Assembly: GCF_014642635.1 (NCBI RefSeq)
Contig: NZ_BMIQ01000002.1
Coordinates: forward strand, 744,001 to 808,000
Length of the DNA: 64,000 bases
From: Aureimonas endophytica
Lineage (GTDB): Bacteria; Pseudomonadota; Alphaproteobacteria; Rhizobiales; Rhizobiaceae
Reading direction: 5' to 3'
The notes below the pieces were generated by a model, which saw only the letters and a list, made by a program, of their open reading frames with translations, was not told where the DNA came from and ran no database searches. This document shows, in pieces, positions 34,913 through 43,744 of this stretch. Made by a program: the position numbers and the translations under genes. Each line of letters opens with the position of its first letter. The stretch's first letter is position 1.

Positions 34913-35101
34913 CGTCATTTGCGGGCCCGGTTGCCGGCCCGCGTCGAAAGCGCCTTTCGGAAGGCTCGATCGGGCGACGCGGCGATGTGGTGAGGGCGAG
35001 GGCGGTGCTGCCGGCTGGTCGCGCCCTCTCCGGGGATTGCGACGACGGGACGGTGGTGGAAGGGAGCGGCGTCGACGCGCGGCCGGGCGGGGACATTCCC
35101 C

Positions 35102-36907
35102 TCAGCGCGGGGCGCCGAGCGCGGCGCGGACGGCCGTCGCCACCGGTCCGCGTGCCAGGTCGTTGCCGCGCGCGTTGAGATGCGTGCCGTCGACCGTGAC
35201 GCGCCCGGCCGCGAAGGACCAGCAGGACGTCTCCTGCGGATAGCCGGCTTCCAGCACCGTGTTGACGTCGATGACACCGTCCAATCCGAGCAGCGGATGC
35301 CGGCGGCGGATATGGCCGTTGACGATGCCGCGGCGGGAATCGGCGCCGCCCCAACCGTTGCGCGGCGTCTGCGCCGGTCCGCTCCAGTCCTTCGCGGCGC
35401 TGTCGGAATCCGGCGTGATGCAGAAGCCGAGAAGCCGACCCGCCGGCAGGTCCGCCTTCAGCAGCGCGTTGAAGGCCGCCATCCGCGAAAGGCAGAGGAG
35501 CGCGCTGTAGTCGTCGCCCTTGCGGCCGTCGCCGACGAACTGCCAGCGGACATCCCCGTCGAGCGGCGGGATCTCCGTCTCCGCCGGCCTGTCCCGCCCC
35601 GAGACGCCGCCCGCGACGCAGGCATAGACCCGCCCGCCGAGGCGCATCGCATCGCCGGCGCGATAGGTCCTGCCTCCGGCCCAGCCTTCGACCGGCATCG
35701 GCTGGCTGATGTCGTTATGGCCGTTCATGTTCACCGTCAGCGTCGGCGCGGCGAGCTGGCGAAGGGCGCGGCGATAGCGCGAGGCGATCGGATCGAAGAG
35801 ATATTTGTTGCCGTCCGAGCCGCGCCCGAGATTGACGAAGTCGACTCGGGCGTCGTGATAGAGGCCGGCGTCGAGCAGGCCGAAATTGCCTTCCGCATCG
35901 CCTTGCGTGTCGCCGAACGCGTCGCTGCCCGGGCCGCCGGAGCCGACCCCCTTGGCGATGCTGTCGCCATGGATCACCACGCATTCGCGGCTATCCTCCC
36001 CCTCGATCAGGAGCATGGCCGGGGTGAAGAACGGGATGGCGCCCGTCTGCCGCTCGCCGAAGCCTTTGATGGAGGAATTGGCCAGGGCGGCGTCGCTTTC
36101 GCCGCCAAGCGCGGCGATGCGGCTCGTCGCAGCATATTCGACGCCGCCATGGCGCTGGACGAAGCTGCTGCCGGTCCAGGAATAGGGAAGCGTCTTCTCC
36201 GCCGCTTCGCCGAGCCGTTCCACCGTGGTCCAGAGGCCGAGCTTCGCGCGCGGGGGAACCAGGAGGCCGAGATCGATCGGATCGGAAAGGATGTGGCCGA
36301 CCGCCTCGTCCCAGCCCTCCCGCTTGTAGAGCGCGAAGTTCCGTCCCTCGAAGGTCACCGGAATGCGCGGGGCGATGCCGTCGAACGCGTCGCGGAAGGG
36401 GAATTCGATGCCGACCTGGAAAGCGAGGTCCGATCGCGGGCCGTCGAACAGCCGATCCACGATCGGCCGTCCCTCGGACGAGAAGACCGGCAGGACGACG
36501 CGGAGGCGCCGGAAGGCATGGTTGCTGAAATGGCAGCTGCGCGACGTGCCCGAGCGAAGCGCGCCGTCGACGAAGCCTTCGACGAGGCGCATGCCTTGGC
36601 CATGGCCGCGCCAGAGGCGGCGGGAGGGCGCGAAGGACACGGCGACGGCGGTCTCGACCCGCGCCGCGCCGTGCCGCTGGCGGATGAGCGCCTGCACCGT
36701 CTCGCCGCAGCACGGCGCGGAGCCGCGCACCAGCCGGCCGGCCGCATCGAGCGCGAGGGCGCCGTTTCCGCCGATCAGTTCGCGCGTCTCGCCGGGCGCG
36801 AGCGGCGCGAGGTCGAGGGCGAGCGCGCCGGCCTCGGCCTCGGCTGCGAGGACGCCGATGGTCGGGCCGGCGGCGAGAACGGCGAAAGGCGGAAGGAAGC
36901 GTGTCAT
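35102..36907 (-). CDS. Large SGNH/GDSL-type hydrolase-like protein with embedded CBM5/12-like segment
   Basis: The 601-residue protein has SGNH-type blocks in its second half: block I VVIHGDSIAKG (Ser316), block III in VNMNGHNDIS (about 391-400) and block V DGTHLN (about 576-581). Between blocks III and V lies GWAGGRTYRAGDAMRLGGRVYACVAGG, similar to the W-x-x-G-x-x-Y-x-x-G-D-x-V pattern of CBM5/12 chitin-binding modules. The first 300 residues are unlike any family I recognise and look like beta-sandwich sequence. No clear signal peptide is present. SGNH enzymes commonly remove or add acetyl groups on polysaccharides. It begins downstream of the small secreted protein gene on the same strand. 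Confidence 0.75.
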   Translation of the reverse strand: MTRFLPPFAVLAAGPTIGVLAAEAEAGALALDLAPLAPGETRELIGGNGALALDAAGRLVRGSAPCCGETVQALIRQRHGAARVETAVAVSFAPSRRLWRGHGQGMRLVEGFVDGALRSGTSRSCHFSNHAFRRLRVVLPVFSSEGRPIVDRLFDGPRSDLAFQVGIEFPFRDAFDGIAPRIPVTFEGRNFALYKREGWDEAVGHILSDPIDLGLLVPPRAKLGLWTTVERLGEAAEKTLPYSWTGSSFVQRHGGVEYAATSRIAALGGESDAALANSSIKGFGERQTGAIPFFTPAMLLIEGEDSRECVVIHGDSIAKGVGSGGPGSDAFGDTQGDAEGNFGLLDAGLYHDARVDFVNLGRGSDGNKYLFDPIASRYRRALRQLAAPTLTVNMNGHNDISQPMPVEGWAGGRTYRAGDAMRLGGRVYACVAGGVSGRDRPAETEIPPLDGDVRWQFVGDGRKGDDYSALLCLSRMAAFNALLKADLPAGRLLGFCITPDSDSAAKDWSGPAQTPRNGWGGADSRRGIVNGHIRRRHPLLGLDGVIDVNTVLEAGYPQETSCWSFAAGRVTVDGTHLNARGNDLARGPVATAVRAALGAPR

Positions 36908-36943
36908 CCCGAACCCGGTCGATCCGGCCGCGTCGCGCCGGCC

Positions 36944-37339
36944 TCAGTCGAAATGAACGAGCGGCGGCTTCTTGCCGCAGAGATCGACGCGGTCCTTATA
37001 GGCCGATTTCTCGACATATTTCTTCACCGGCACGGCCGTCGGCCGCTTGCGCTTGGGCGGCTGCGTGAAGACGGCGCGGAAGGTGAAGATGCAGCTGTTG
37101 TAGATGTCGTCGACCTTCAGATCGATCTGGTCGTTCGGCTTCAGCGGGGTGAGGATCGAGCTGTAGGTGCGCGGCACGAGTTCGGTCGGCCAGATATAGA
37201 GCTTGTAGATCGGATTGGACGTGTTGTTCTTCACCGAAACCGTGCGCGTCGCCGCCGCCGAGGCGTCCGACGCGGTCGCACCGAGGAGGGCGATCGCGAG
37301 AAGCGCGCGACCGAGTCCTCCGAAACGGCGATGGGTCAT
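36944..37339 (-). CDS. Small exported protein of unknown family
   Basis: The 131-residue protein begins with ATG 37339 preceded by a strong GGAGGAGG ribosome site. It has a signal peptide (GRALLAIALLGATASDASAA). The mature part is beta-rich: RTVSVKNNTSNPIYKLYIWPTEL, then IDLKVDDIYNSCIFTFRAVFT, and a Lys-rich tail KRKRPTAVPVKKYVEKS. Two cysteines could form one disulfide. The pattern VSVKNNTSNPIYKLYI resembles small periplasmic proteins found next to polysaccharide genes, but I do not recognise a named family. It lies between the acyltransferase gene and the large SGNH gene on the same strand, probably in one operon. Function is unknown. Confidence 0.75.
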   Translation of the reverse strand: MTHRRFGGLGRALLAIALLGATASDASAAATRTVSVKNNTSNPIYKLYIWPTELVPRTYSSILTPLKPNDQIDLKVDDIYNSCIFTFRAVFTQPPKRKRPTAVPVKKYVEKSAYKDRVDLCGKKPPLVHFD

Positions 37340-37377
37340 CGAAGCCTCCTCCGAACGTCCTGCCATGGCCGCGCTGT

Positions 37378-38475
37378 TCACGACCGGTCCGCGAGCCGCT
37401 TCGTCACCAGGCACGCCTTGGCGCAGCGGGCCCGCGTCGCCTCGACGATGCGTGCCGCGAGACGGGCGAGCGGCAGCTCGACCAGCCGATGATAGGCGAG
37501 ACCGGCGCCGCCGGCGAGAGCGGCGAGCGCGATCACGACGACTTCCAGCGGAACCGCCGTCAGCCGGAGGGTGTGCGAGGCGATCTGCACCAGGAAGGAC
37601 AGGGCGACCGGGTGAACCAGATAGATCGCGTAGGAGGCCGCGCCGAAGAGAGCGAGGCCGGGAGCGAGGCGGAGCGGATGGCGCCGCTCGATCTCGACGG
37701 TGCCGAAGACGAAGGCCACCGCCGCGCCGCCGAAGGCGAGCCGCGCGAGGAGCGGATTTTCTTGGATATGGACCGCGAAGAGGGTCAGCGCCAGGAAGGC
37801 TCCGGCCCCGCCGACCGCCAGGAGCCAGGGCGCCGGCATCGCCCGGCGGCGCAGCAGGAGCGCCGCGCCGACGCCCATGATGAATTCGAGATTGAACGGG
37901 CTGAGCACGAAGGAGAGCGGAAAGGGCAGTTCGCCCGCGCCGGAAGCGGCGAGGATGGCCAGCCCCCAGATCGGCAGCAGCCAGAGGGCCGGACGCCCGA
38001 ACACGATCACCGCGCCGAAGACGGCATAGAAGAAGATCTCGTGCGTCAGCGTCCAGGCGACGCCCAGCACCGGCTGCACCGTGTTGGGCAGGAGGAGAAT
38101 GGAGGTGACGACGTTCAGCGGATCGTGCTGGCTCGGGATGCCGGCCTTCGGGAAGAGGGCATAGAGAAGGATCAACGGCAGCACGACGCCCCAATAGGGC
38201 GGATAGATGCGCAGGAAGCGCTTCAGCGCGTAGCGCCCCAGCCGGGCGCGCGCGCCGATATCGGGCCAATGCACCCAGGCGATGATGAAGCCGCTGAGAA
38301 CGAAGAAGAAGTCGATGCCGACATTGAAGTTCTCGAGATGGCCGCCGAAGGGCACGGCATCGAAGAAGCGCGGCTGCGCCACGATATTGCCGGCGTGATG
38401 CAGGACGACGAGACTGGCGGCGACGCCGCGGCCGATCTCGAGGACGCCGAATTTCAGCTTTCGTGCTTCAGCCAT
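37378..38475 (-). CDS. Acyltransferase family 3 membrane protein (EPS O-acetyltransferase type)
   Basis: The 365-residue integral membrane protein has about ten helices. The family motif LEIGRGVAASLVVLHHAGNIV carries the conserved R and H of helix 1, and GIDFFFVLSGFIIAWVH and RFLRIYPPYWGVVLP follow, as in OafA/ExoZ acyltransferases. ExoZ-type proteins put acetyl groups on lipid-linked EPS subunits. Its start, ATG 38475, lies 8 bp inside the end of the upstream glycosyltransferase gene, so the two are coupled. The frame continues upstream without meaning. It closes the group GT, GT4, acyltransferase, small exported protein, SGNH protein on the minus strand. Confidence 0.92.
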   Translation of the reverse strand: MAEARKLKFGVLEIGRGVAASLVVLHHAGNIVAQPRFFDAVPFGGHLENFNVGIDFFFVLSGFIIAWVHWPDIGARARLGRYALKRFLRIYPPYWGVVLPLILLYALFPKAGIPSQHDPLNVVTSILLLPNTVQPVLGVAWTLTHEIFFYAVFGAVIVFGRPALWLLPIWGLAILAASGAGELPFPLSFVLSPFNLEFIMGVGAALLLRRRAMPAPWLLAVGGAGAFLALTLFAVHIQENPLLARLAFGGAAVAFVFGTVEIERRHPLRLAPGLALFGAASYAIYLVHPVALSFLVQIASHTLRLTAVPLEVVVIALAALAGGAGLAYHRLVELPLARLAARIVEATRARCAKACLVTKRLADRS

Positions 38476-39616
38476 CGCGCCCCGCCTTCCTTTCCGACGC
38501 TTCGAGGACCGTTCTGAACAGATCGGCATATTGCGCTGCGCAATGGGCGACCGTGAAAGCGTTGCCCCGGGCCCGGAGCGGCGCGGGATCGCGCGGCTCC
38601 CGCAGCGCCTCCGAGAGAGCGGCGCCGAGGGCCTCGGCATCGCCCACGGGAACGAGGCGGCCATGGCGGCCGGCTTCCAGGATCTCGGCGGGGCCGTGCG
38701 GGCAATCGGTGCTGACGACGGGCGTGCCGCAGGCCAGCGCTTCCGCCACCACGTTGCCGAACCCCTCGAAGCGCGAGGAGAGGGCGAAGAGCCGCGCATG
38801 GGCAAGAGCGGCGAGAGGGTTGGCCGTGAAGCCCGGCAGGGCGACCCGCTCGCCGAGGCCGAGCGCGGCGATCTGCGCCTCCAGCGCGCCGCGCAGCGGT
38901 CCCTCGCCATGGATCACGAGGCGCGCGTCCGTCGCCGCCGCCACCTTCGCGAAGGCGGCGACGAGCGTCGCGAAATCCTTCTGGGCCACCAGCCGGCCGA
39001 CGCCGAGCACCACCGGGCGCGCCTCGGCGAACCAGGGGTGCTCCGGACGGGCGCCCGCCCGCTCGGCGAAGTCCTCCGTCACGACGCCGTTGTGGATCAC
39101 CGTCATGCGGTTCCGGTCGAGGCCGGTCGCCGCCGTCAGGTCGTCCGCCACGCCGGCCGAGACCGCGACGAGGCCGGCGACATGCGGCATGGCGAGGCGA
39201 TAGACCCGAGGCAGCGCGCGCCATTGCCAGGAGGGCCGCTTGACCTGCTCGGAAAAGGCGTTGTGCTGCGTCGCGACGATGCGTGTCGGCACTTTGGCGA
39301 GGCGGCGCGCCAGCACCGCCATGACGTTCATGTGCTCCATATTGGCGAGCAGCACGTCGGGGCGCCCGCGCTTCAGGAAGGATACGAGCTTCGGCAGGGC
39401 CTTGATCTGGCGGTCGGCGCCGAGCGCCACGATCCGGCAGCCGGCCGGCACGGCCTCCATCAGTTCGCCCCTGGCGCGGTCGAGCAGCAGCGTCACCTCG
39501 AAGCCCTGGTCGAGGAGATAGGGCGCGAGCCGCACATGCAGCCGCTCCGCGCCGCCGCCGCTGAGATCCGGCAGATAGACGGCGAGACGGATCGGACGGT
39601 CGGACCGGCGCGTCAT
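38468..39616 (-). CDS. Glycosyltransferase family 4 protein
   Basis: The 382-residue GT-B enzyme starts with IRLAVYLPDLSGGGAERLHVRLA (GGAER loop). The donor domain reads RPVVLGVGRLVAQKDFATLVAAFAK, ARLVIHGEGPLRGALEAQ, then the E-x7-E motif SSRFEGFGNVVAEALACGTPVVSTDCPHGPAEIL. These are diagnostic of GT4 retaining transferases. The start ATG 39616 overlaps the preceding gene's stop (TGATG). It is tightly coupled both to the transferase upstream and to the acyltransferase downstream, so sugar addition and acylation are likely steps on the same repeat unit. Donor sugar not determined. Confidence 0.93.
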   Translation of the reverse strand: MTRRSDRPIRLAVYLPDLSGGGAERLHVRLAPYLLDQGFEVTLLLDRARGELMEAVPAGCRIVALGADRQIKALPKLVSFLKRGRPDVLLANMEHMNVMAVLARRLAKVPTRIVATQHNAFSEQVKRPSWQWRALPRVYRLAMPHVAGLVAVSAGVADDLTAATGLDRNRMTVIHNGVVTEDFAERAGARPEHPWFAEARPVVLGVGRLVAQKDFATLVAAFAKVAAATDARLVIHGEGPLRGALEAQIAALGLGERVALPGFTANPLAALAHARLFALSSRFEGFGNVVAEALACGTPVVSTDCPHGPAEILEAGRHGRLVPVGDAEALGAALSEALREPRDPAPLRARGNAFTVAHCAAQYADLFRTVLEASERKAGRDG

Positions 39617-40677
39617 CAGCGCCGCCCCCGCCGCTGCCGTTCCTCGGCGGCGATGCGCATGATCTGCTCGGCACGGTTGCGCCAATTGTGCTCTGCCGCC
39701 GTCGAGCCGGGGTTGCGCCGCGTCGCCGGGTCCTGGCGAAGGCGGTCGATCAGGGGGCCGACCTCGGCCGGCGATGTCACGACATGCACGCTGCCGCCGA
39801 AGTCGCGGGCCTTCGGGATGTCGGTGGAGATCACCTCCATGCCGGAATTCAGGCAATGATAGAAGCGCAGCGGGTCGATGAAATAGGTGAGGCGGTTGTT
39901 GGTGCGATAGGGGGCGAGCGTCGCCGGATAGGCGCCGAGAATCGCCGGCAGGTCCTCGTTCACATAGGCGCCGCGATAGGAGACGTTCGGCGCGGCCGCC
40001 GTCAGCGCCTCCAGACCCGCCGTCACCACCGGATTGTTCTTCGACACATGGCCGAAGATGTCGAAGCCGAGATGCGGATTGGCCTTCGCCACGTCCCGCA
40101 CGAAGTCGAAGTCGAACCGCCCGTCGAGGCTCGCCAGGATGAGGACGCGGCTCCAGTCCGGCGCCGGGCGCTCGATCGGCCCGAGCGACGAGGCGTTCGA
40201 GACGTGATGCGACGTGGGGAACAGTTCCTTCAGCGTCGGCGGCCCGTGCACAATGAAGTCGGCCCCGCCGAGAAGCGTCCGCTGGGCGATCTCGGCCCGC
40301 CGGCGGCGCCAGCCGGTCGCCTCGTAGAGGAGATCGTCATGCATGTCGAAGCACCAGAGCCCGCCGCACAACGCCCGCAGCACGCGGCTGAGGCCCGGAA
40401 AGACCAGATTCGTTGAATTGATGAAGAGGAGCGGATCGGCGCCGCGATAGGTCCGGCGCGCATGGCGGAGGAACCCCGGCAGCGAGAAGCTCCGCGCCTT
40501 ATCAGGCGCGGACATCTCGACCACGGTCGGCCGGCGCTTAAGGAAGACATAGGACACGTCATGGCCGAGAGACTGCAACTCTTCGGCGAGGACGCGACGA
40601 AAGTCGGTCTTCGGATCGCGGCAGGTGAGCAGGACGATTCGCCAGCGCTGATTGAGATCCACCACGTCGGCCCGCAT
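39616..40677 (-). CDS. Glycosyltransferase, GT-B-like
   Basis: The 353-residue cytosolic protein begins RWRIVLLTCRDPKTDFRRVLAEELQSLGHDVSYVFLKRRPTV. The C-terminal half has LILASLDGRFDFDFVRDVAKANPHLGFDIFGHVSK and APYRTNNRLTYFIDPLRFYHCLNSGMEVISTDIPKARDF. This is the pattern of GT-B transferases of the TuaH/GumK-like group, in which the second part binds the nucleotide sugar. ATG 40677 is the most likely start; an ATG at 40716 is possible. Its stop overlaps the next GT4 start. It is probably a chain-extending enzyme of the exopolysaccharide repeat unit; the GumK-like resemblance is only suggestive. Confidence 0.8.
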   Translation of the reverse strand: MRADVVDLNQRWRIVLLTCRDPKTDFRRVLAEELQSLGHDVSYVFLKRRPTVVEMSAPDKARSFSLPGFLRHARRTYRGADPLLFINSTNLVFPGLSRVLRALCGGLWCFDMHDDLLYEATGWRRRRAEIAQRTLLGGADFIVHGPPTLKELFPTSHHVSNASSLGPIERPAPDWSRVLILASLDGRFDFDFVRDVAKANPHLGFDIFGHVSKNNPVVTAGLEALTAAAPNVSYRGAYVNEDLPAILGAYPATLAPYRTNNRLTYFIDPLRFYHCLNSGMEVISTDIPKARDFGGSVHVVTSPAEVGPLIDRLRQDPATRRNPGSTAAEHNWRNRAEQIMRIAAEERQRRGRR

Positions 40678-40723
40678 GCTCGTCCTTCGTCCGGCTTCTT
40701 CGGGGGAGCGTTGCATGGTCGCG

Positions 40724-40829
40724 CTTGCAATCGCAAGTGGTGTCGTCCGCAAAGCCCTGCCTGCCTCTTCATAACCGCTAAGCGGGCGGAAATGCCAGCC
40801 TTCGCGACGTTCATTTCGCATTTGCGAAA
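40724..40829. promoter_or_regulatory. Two palindromes in a divergent promoter
   Basis: CTTGC-AATC-GCAAG (40724-40737) and TTTCGCA-TT-TGCGAAA (40814-40829, perfect 7-2-7) both lie in the 288-bp gap between the minus-strand glycosyltransferase operon and the plus-strand 117-residue protein gene. They may be operators for a shared regulator; no named motif was recognised. Confidence 0.45.
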
Positions 40830-40965
40830 AAGTGAAGCCGGAGAAACGCCGCCTCCCGAAAGTTGACGTAGCGAGAGGATCGCGGCTCCGGCGAGGTCGC
40901 GGAAAACTTATCCCCGCCTTTCCCCCGGCTTCTACTCTGCCGTCGCGCAGCAAAAGGGGACCCGC

Positions 40966-41319
40966 ATGCAGTACTTCTTCGAGACCTATCCCGACAACAA
41001 CGGACGCACGCAATTCGCGCCGCCCTTTCCGGCCTATGTCGAGGACGTGGTCCTCGCGGCGGGCGTGCTGACGCGGCTCGCCGTTCCGGCCGGCGCGCGC
41101 TACGCGCTCTTCAGCTTCGACGGCGACGTGCGGGTGAAGCTCGGCGACGCCACCACCAGCTTCAGCCTGCCGAGCGTCACCGGTTCCGGCGGCGCGGGCA
41201 GCGAGCTCAACCCCACCGCCCGCCGCATCGCCGGCCTGCCGGGCTTCTCCGGCGCGACGACGCATCTCTGCCTTCTCGCGGGCTCGGCCTGCACCGGTTC
41301 GGTGAGCTTCTTCGGATGA
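40966..41319 (+). CDS. Small beta-rich protein of unknown function coupled to an SGNH hydrolase
   Basis: The 117-residue protein has no signal peptide: MQYFFETYPDNNGRTQFAPPF, then VEDVVLAAGVLTRLAVPAGARYALFSFDGDVRVKLG, then GSELNPTARRIAGLPGFSGATTHLCLLAG. The core SELNPTARRI and the beta pattern resemble small decoration-like proteins found next to phage tail or SGNH genes, but I cannot name a family. Its stop overlaps the next gene's start (ATGA at 41316-41319), so the products are probably made together at a fixed ratio. An unusual pairing; the role is unknown. Confidence 0.75.
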   Translation: MQYFFETYPDNNGRTQFAPPFPAYVEDVVLAAGVLTRLAVPAGARYALFSFDGDVRVKLGDATTSFSLPSVTGSGGAGSELNPTARRIAGLPGFSGATTHLCLLAGSACTGSVSFFG

Positions 41320-42968
41320 AGACGTCCTTTTCCGGCTATGGCCGCCCCAAGGGCGGCGCGATCGGCCTGTCCGCCGCCGACGTGGACGAGACGGCGGCGC
41401 CGGGCACGGCGATCGGCACGCTTCTGCCGCCGCCCGGCAGCGGCTGGAGCTTCCGCCTCGCCGACGATGCGGGCGGCATGTTCGCCCTGTCGGGCGGCAG
41501 GATCGTCACCGGCTCGGCCAAGCTCAGCCACGACGCCGCCCCGTCGCCCAAGCTGCTCGTCGCCGCGACGAACGGCGAGCGGGCGAATGCCGCGCTTCTG
41601 CGCCTGAACGTCCGCCGGCCGCTCGCCGCGCTGCCGCGCCCGGCCGCCGCCCGGATCGCCGCCATCGGCGACAGCCAGATCGGCTACAACAACTATGGCG
41701 GCGTCAACGACGTCGCCGGGATCGCGGCGAACAAAGCCGTCTCCACCTTCGCCTACGGCTTCATCGAGCAGGCGCTCGCCATCGATCCGCGTTTCGACTT
41801 CGACAGCTGGTGGGATGCGGGCGAGCCGGGCGGGCGTGGCATCGCCGGCGCCAATCAGGGCATCTTCGGCGACCATCTGACCGATCTGCAGGGGGCGGGC
41901 ATTCTCGGCCGCCTGCCGGCGGTCCTGGCGCGCCGGCCGGATCTTCTGATCCTCGAGGGCGGCACCAACTCGCTCAACAGCGGCGACGGCGGCAATGGCG
42001 TGCCGGCCGGCGCCGATTTCTGCATCGCCCAGCTCAACCGCGCCCTGGTCCTCTGCCGCAACGAGGGCGTGCCGGTGATCCTGACGACGCTCCATCCGCG
42101 CGGCGACTGGCCGGCGGGCGACGCGCGCTATCAGGCGCTGGCGCAGCTGAATGCCTGGATCCGAGCGCAGGCGGGGCGGAACGGCGTCGCCGGCATCCTC
42201 GATGCCGAGAGCCTGCTCGCGCCCGGCGGCACGCTCGACACGACGCTTTATTTCGGCGATCTCGTTCATCTCAACCAGCGCGGCGCGGTTCTCGTCGGGC
42301 GCGATCGGCTGCTGCCCTTGTTGCAGGCGGCGGTGGCGCCCGGGACGGTCTTCAATCCCGATCCGACCGTCGCCAATCTCCTGCCGGCCGGTCAGGCGAA
42401 GCTTCAGGGCGCGACCGGCACGAAGACGGGCGCGATCGTCAGCGGCGACGTCGCGGCGGGCGTGACGGTCACGGCCTCGCGCAACGCGAGCGCGATCCTC
42501 TGCTCGAAGGCGATCGTCGCCGACGATCTCGAAGCGCAGGTCCTGGACATCACCCCCGCCAATCTCGGCGGCACGAGCTATGGCGACCTCGGCATCACGC
42601 TGCCCTCGGCGACGAGCGGCCTGCCCAATGCCGGCTCCTGGGTGAGGGCGGGCCTCCTCCTCGAACTGAACGAGGTCGAGGCGCTGTCGATGGCGCGGCT
42701 GAACGTTCAGATCGCGCAGGGCTCGGCGACGAAGGCGCAGACCTTCGCGATGAACGGCTATTCGTCCGAGTTCGACAAGCCGGTGCCGGCCGGGCGCGGC
42801 TGGTGGATCGTGACCAAGCCGATGCAGATCCCGCCCGGCGAGACCTTCGACCGCCTGCGCTGGACGCTGCAGCTCTATTGGGCGAAGAGCGCTGCGCCGT
42901 TCCGGATGAAACTGTCGCGGCCGTTCCTGCGGGCCATCGCCGATCCGCGCGTCGCCTGGAACTACTGA
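41316..42968 (+). CDS. SGNH/GDSL hydrolase with N-terminal cadherin-like and C-terminal beta domains
   Basis: The 550-residue protein starts with a cadherin-like strand set (SAADVDETAAPGTAIGTLLPPPG, about 19-41). An SGNH hydrolase domain follows from about residue 114: block I IAAIGDSQIGYNNYGG (Ser120), block III LILEGGTNSLNSG and block V YFGDLVHLNQRG, with the Asp-x-x-His of the triad. Residues about 340-550 form a beta-sandwich-like module (MLNVQIAQ-type strands, WWIVTKPMQIPPGETFDRLRWTLQLYW) that may bind carbohydrate. No signal peptide is evident. It is translated from ATG 41316, overlapping the previous gene by 4 bp. It may be an acetylesterase on polysaccharide; this follows from family, not from direct evidence. 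It converges on the next SGNH gene with a 7-bp overlap. Confidence 0.8.
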   Translation: MKTSFSGYGRPKGGAIGLSAADVDETAAPGTAIGTLLPPPGSGWSFRLADDAGGMFALSGGRIVTGSAKLSHDAAPSPKLLVAATNGERANAALLRLNVRRPLAALPRPAAARIAAIGDSQIGYNNYGGVNDVAGIAANKAVSTFAYGFIEQALAIDPRFDFDSWWDAGEPGGRGIAGANQGIFGDHLTDLQGAGILGRLPAVLARRPDLLILEGGTNSLNSGDGGNGVPAGADFCIAQLNRALVLCRNEGVPVILTTLHPRGDWPAGDARYQALAQLNAWIRAQAGRNGVAGILDAESLLAPGGTLDTTLYFGDLVHLNQRGAVLVGRDRLLPLLQAAVAPGTVFNPDPTVANLLPAGQAKLQGATGTKTGAIVSGDVAAGVTVTASRNASAILCSKAIVADDLEAQVLDITPANLGGTSYGDLGITLPSATSGLPNAGSWVRAGLLLELNEVEALSMARLNVQIAQGSATKAQTFAMNGYSSEFDKPVPAGRGWWIVTKPMQIPPGETFDRLRWTLQLYWAKSAAPFRMKLSRPFLRAIADPRVAWNY

Positions 42969-43714
42969 TCGACCCGGCCGGGGGCGCCCTGGTGCTCCCG
43001 GCCGGCCGGACAACGCCCCTCGGACAGGACCTCGACCAGACGCGGCACCATGATGGCGCTCGCTGCCTCCGGCTGCGGATGCGCGCCGTCCGGGATCATG
43101 CGGGCAAGGGCCGCGTCGCTGAACTCCGCCCAGAACGGCCGGAAGTCGATGAAGCCCTGCCCGAGGCCGGCCGCGATCCGCCGGTGCGCCTCCACATAGG
43201 AATCGAGAAAGGGCCGCATGAGGCCGCGCAGGCCGTGGATCGGGTTCATGGCCATGGAGAAGACGCGGGCGTCCGGCAGGCCCTCCCGCAGCCGGCCGAG
43301 CACCGCCGCCATCGCCGCGCGGCTGCGTCCGGGCGTCGTCAGGCGATCGAGCGCGGCATCGTTCACCGAGAATTCAACGAGCACGATGTCGGGCCTCGCC
43401 GCGACGACGGTCTCGACATTGGCCAGCGCCCAGGCGGAGGTCGAGCCGCTCCGCGCCACGGTGGTGATCGCGACGTCGCGGCCAAGACAGGCGGCCAGCG
43501 CCTGCCGCAAATCCGGCTGCCAGCCGCCGCGCGCCGTCAGCGACGTGCCGAAGGCGACGATATGGAGCGGCGGCGCTTCGGCCTTCGCCTCGTTCATGGC
43601 GGCGAAGGCGAGTAGGGCAAGGGCGAGGCGTCGCCGACCGCCGGCCGGTGCGGATGGGCGTCGCGGGGGCGTCGCGGCGGGCGCGATCCGGCGGAAATCC
43701 GAGCTTGGTCGCAT
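42962..43714 (-). CDS. Exported SGNH/GDSL-type hydrolase
   Basis: The 250-residue enzyme has a basic, Pro-rich N-terminus and a signal segment (RLALALLAFAAMNEAKAEA). The fold follows TesA: block I IVAFGTSLTARGGW, block III in LVEFSVNDAALD and block V IPDGAHPQPEA with the catalytic Asp/His. These are GDSL-type acyl or acetyl esterases acting outside the cytosol. It converges with the SGNH gene at 41316-42968 with a 7-bp overlap of the coding ends and is followed on its own strand by nothing within reach. Three SGNH-type genes lie within about 9 kb. Substrate unknown. Confidence 0.85.
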   Translation of the reverse strand: MRPSSDFRRIAPAATPPRRPSAPAGGRRRLALALLAFAAMNEAKAEAPPLHIVAFGTSLTARGGWQPDLRQALAACLGRDVAITTVARSGSTSAWALANVETVVAARPDIVLVEFSVNDAALDRLTTPGRSRAAMAAVLGRLREGLPDARVFSMAMNPIHGLRGLMRPFLDSYVEAHRRIAAGLGQGFIDFRPFWAEFSDAALARMIPDGAHPQPEAASAIMVPRLVEVLSEGRCPAGREHQGAPGRVDQ

Positions 43715-43744
43715 CGAACCGTTCCAGGCAGGAGTTCCGCGCCG

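Noticed and set aside
35180-37492. A 770-residue plus-strand frame opposite the SGNH and small exported genes
   Set aside because: Shadow frame without motifs; the minus strand has catalytic motifs, a signal peptide and a strong ribosome site.
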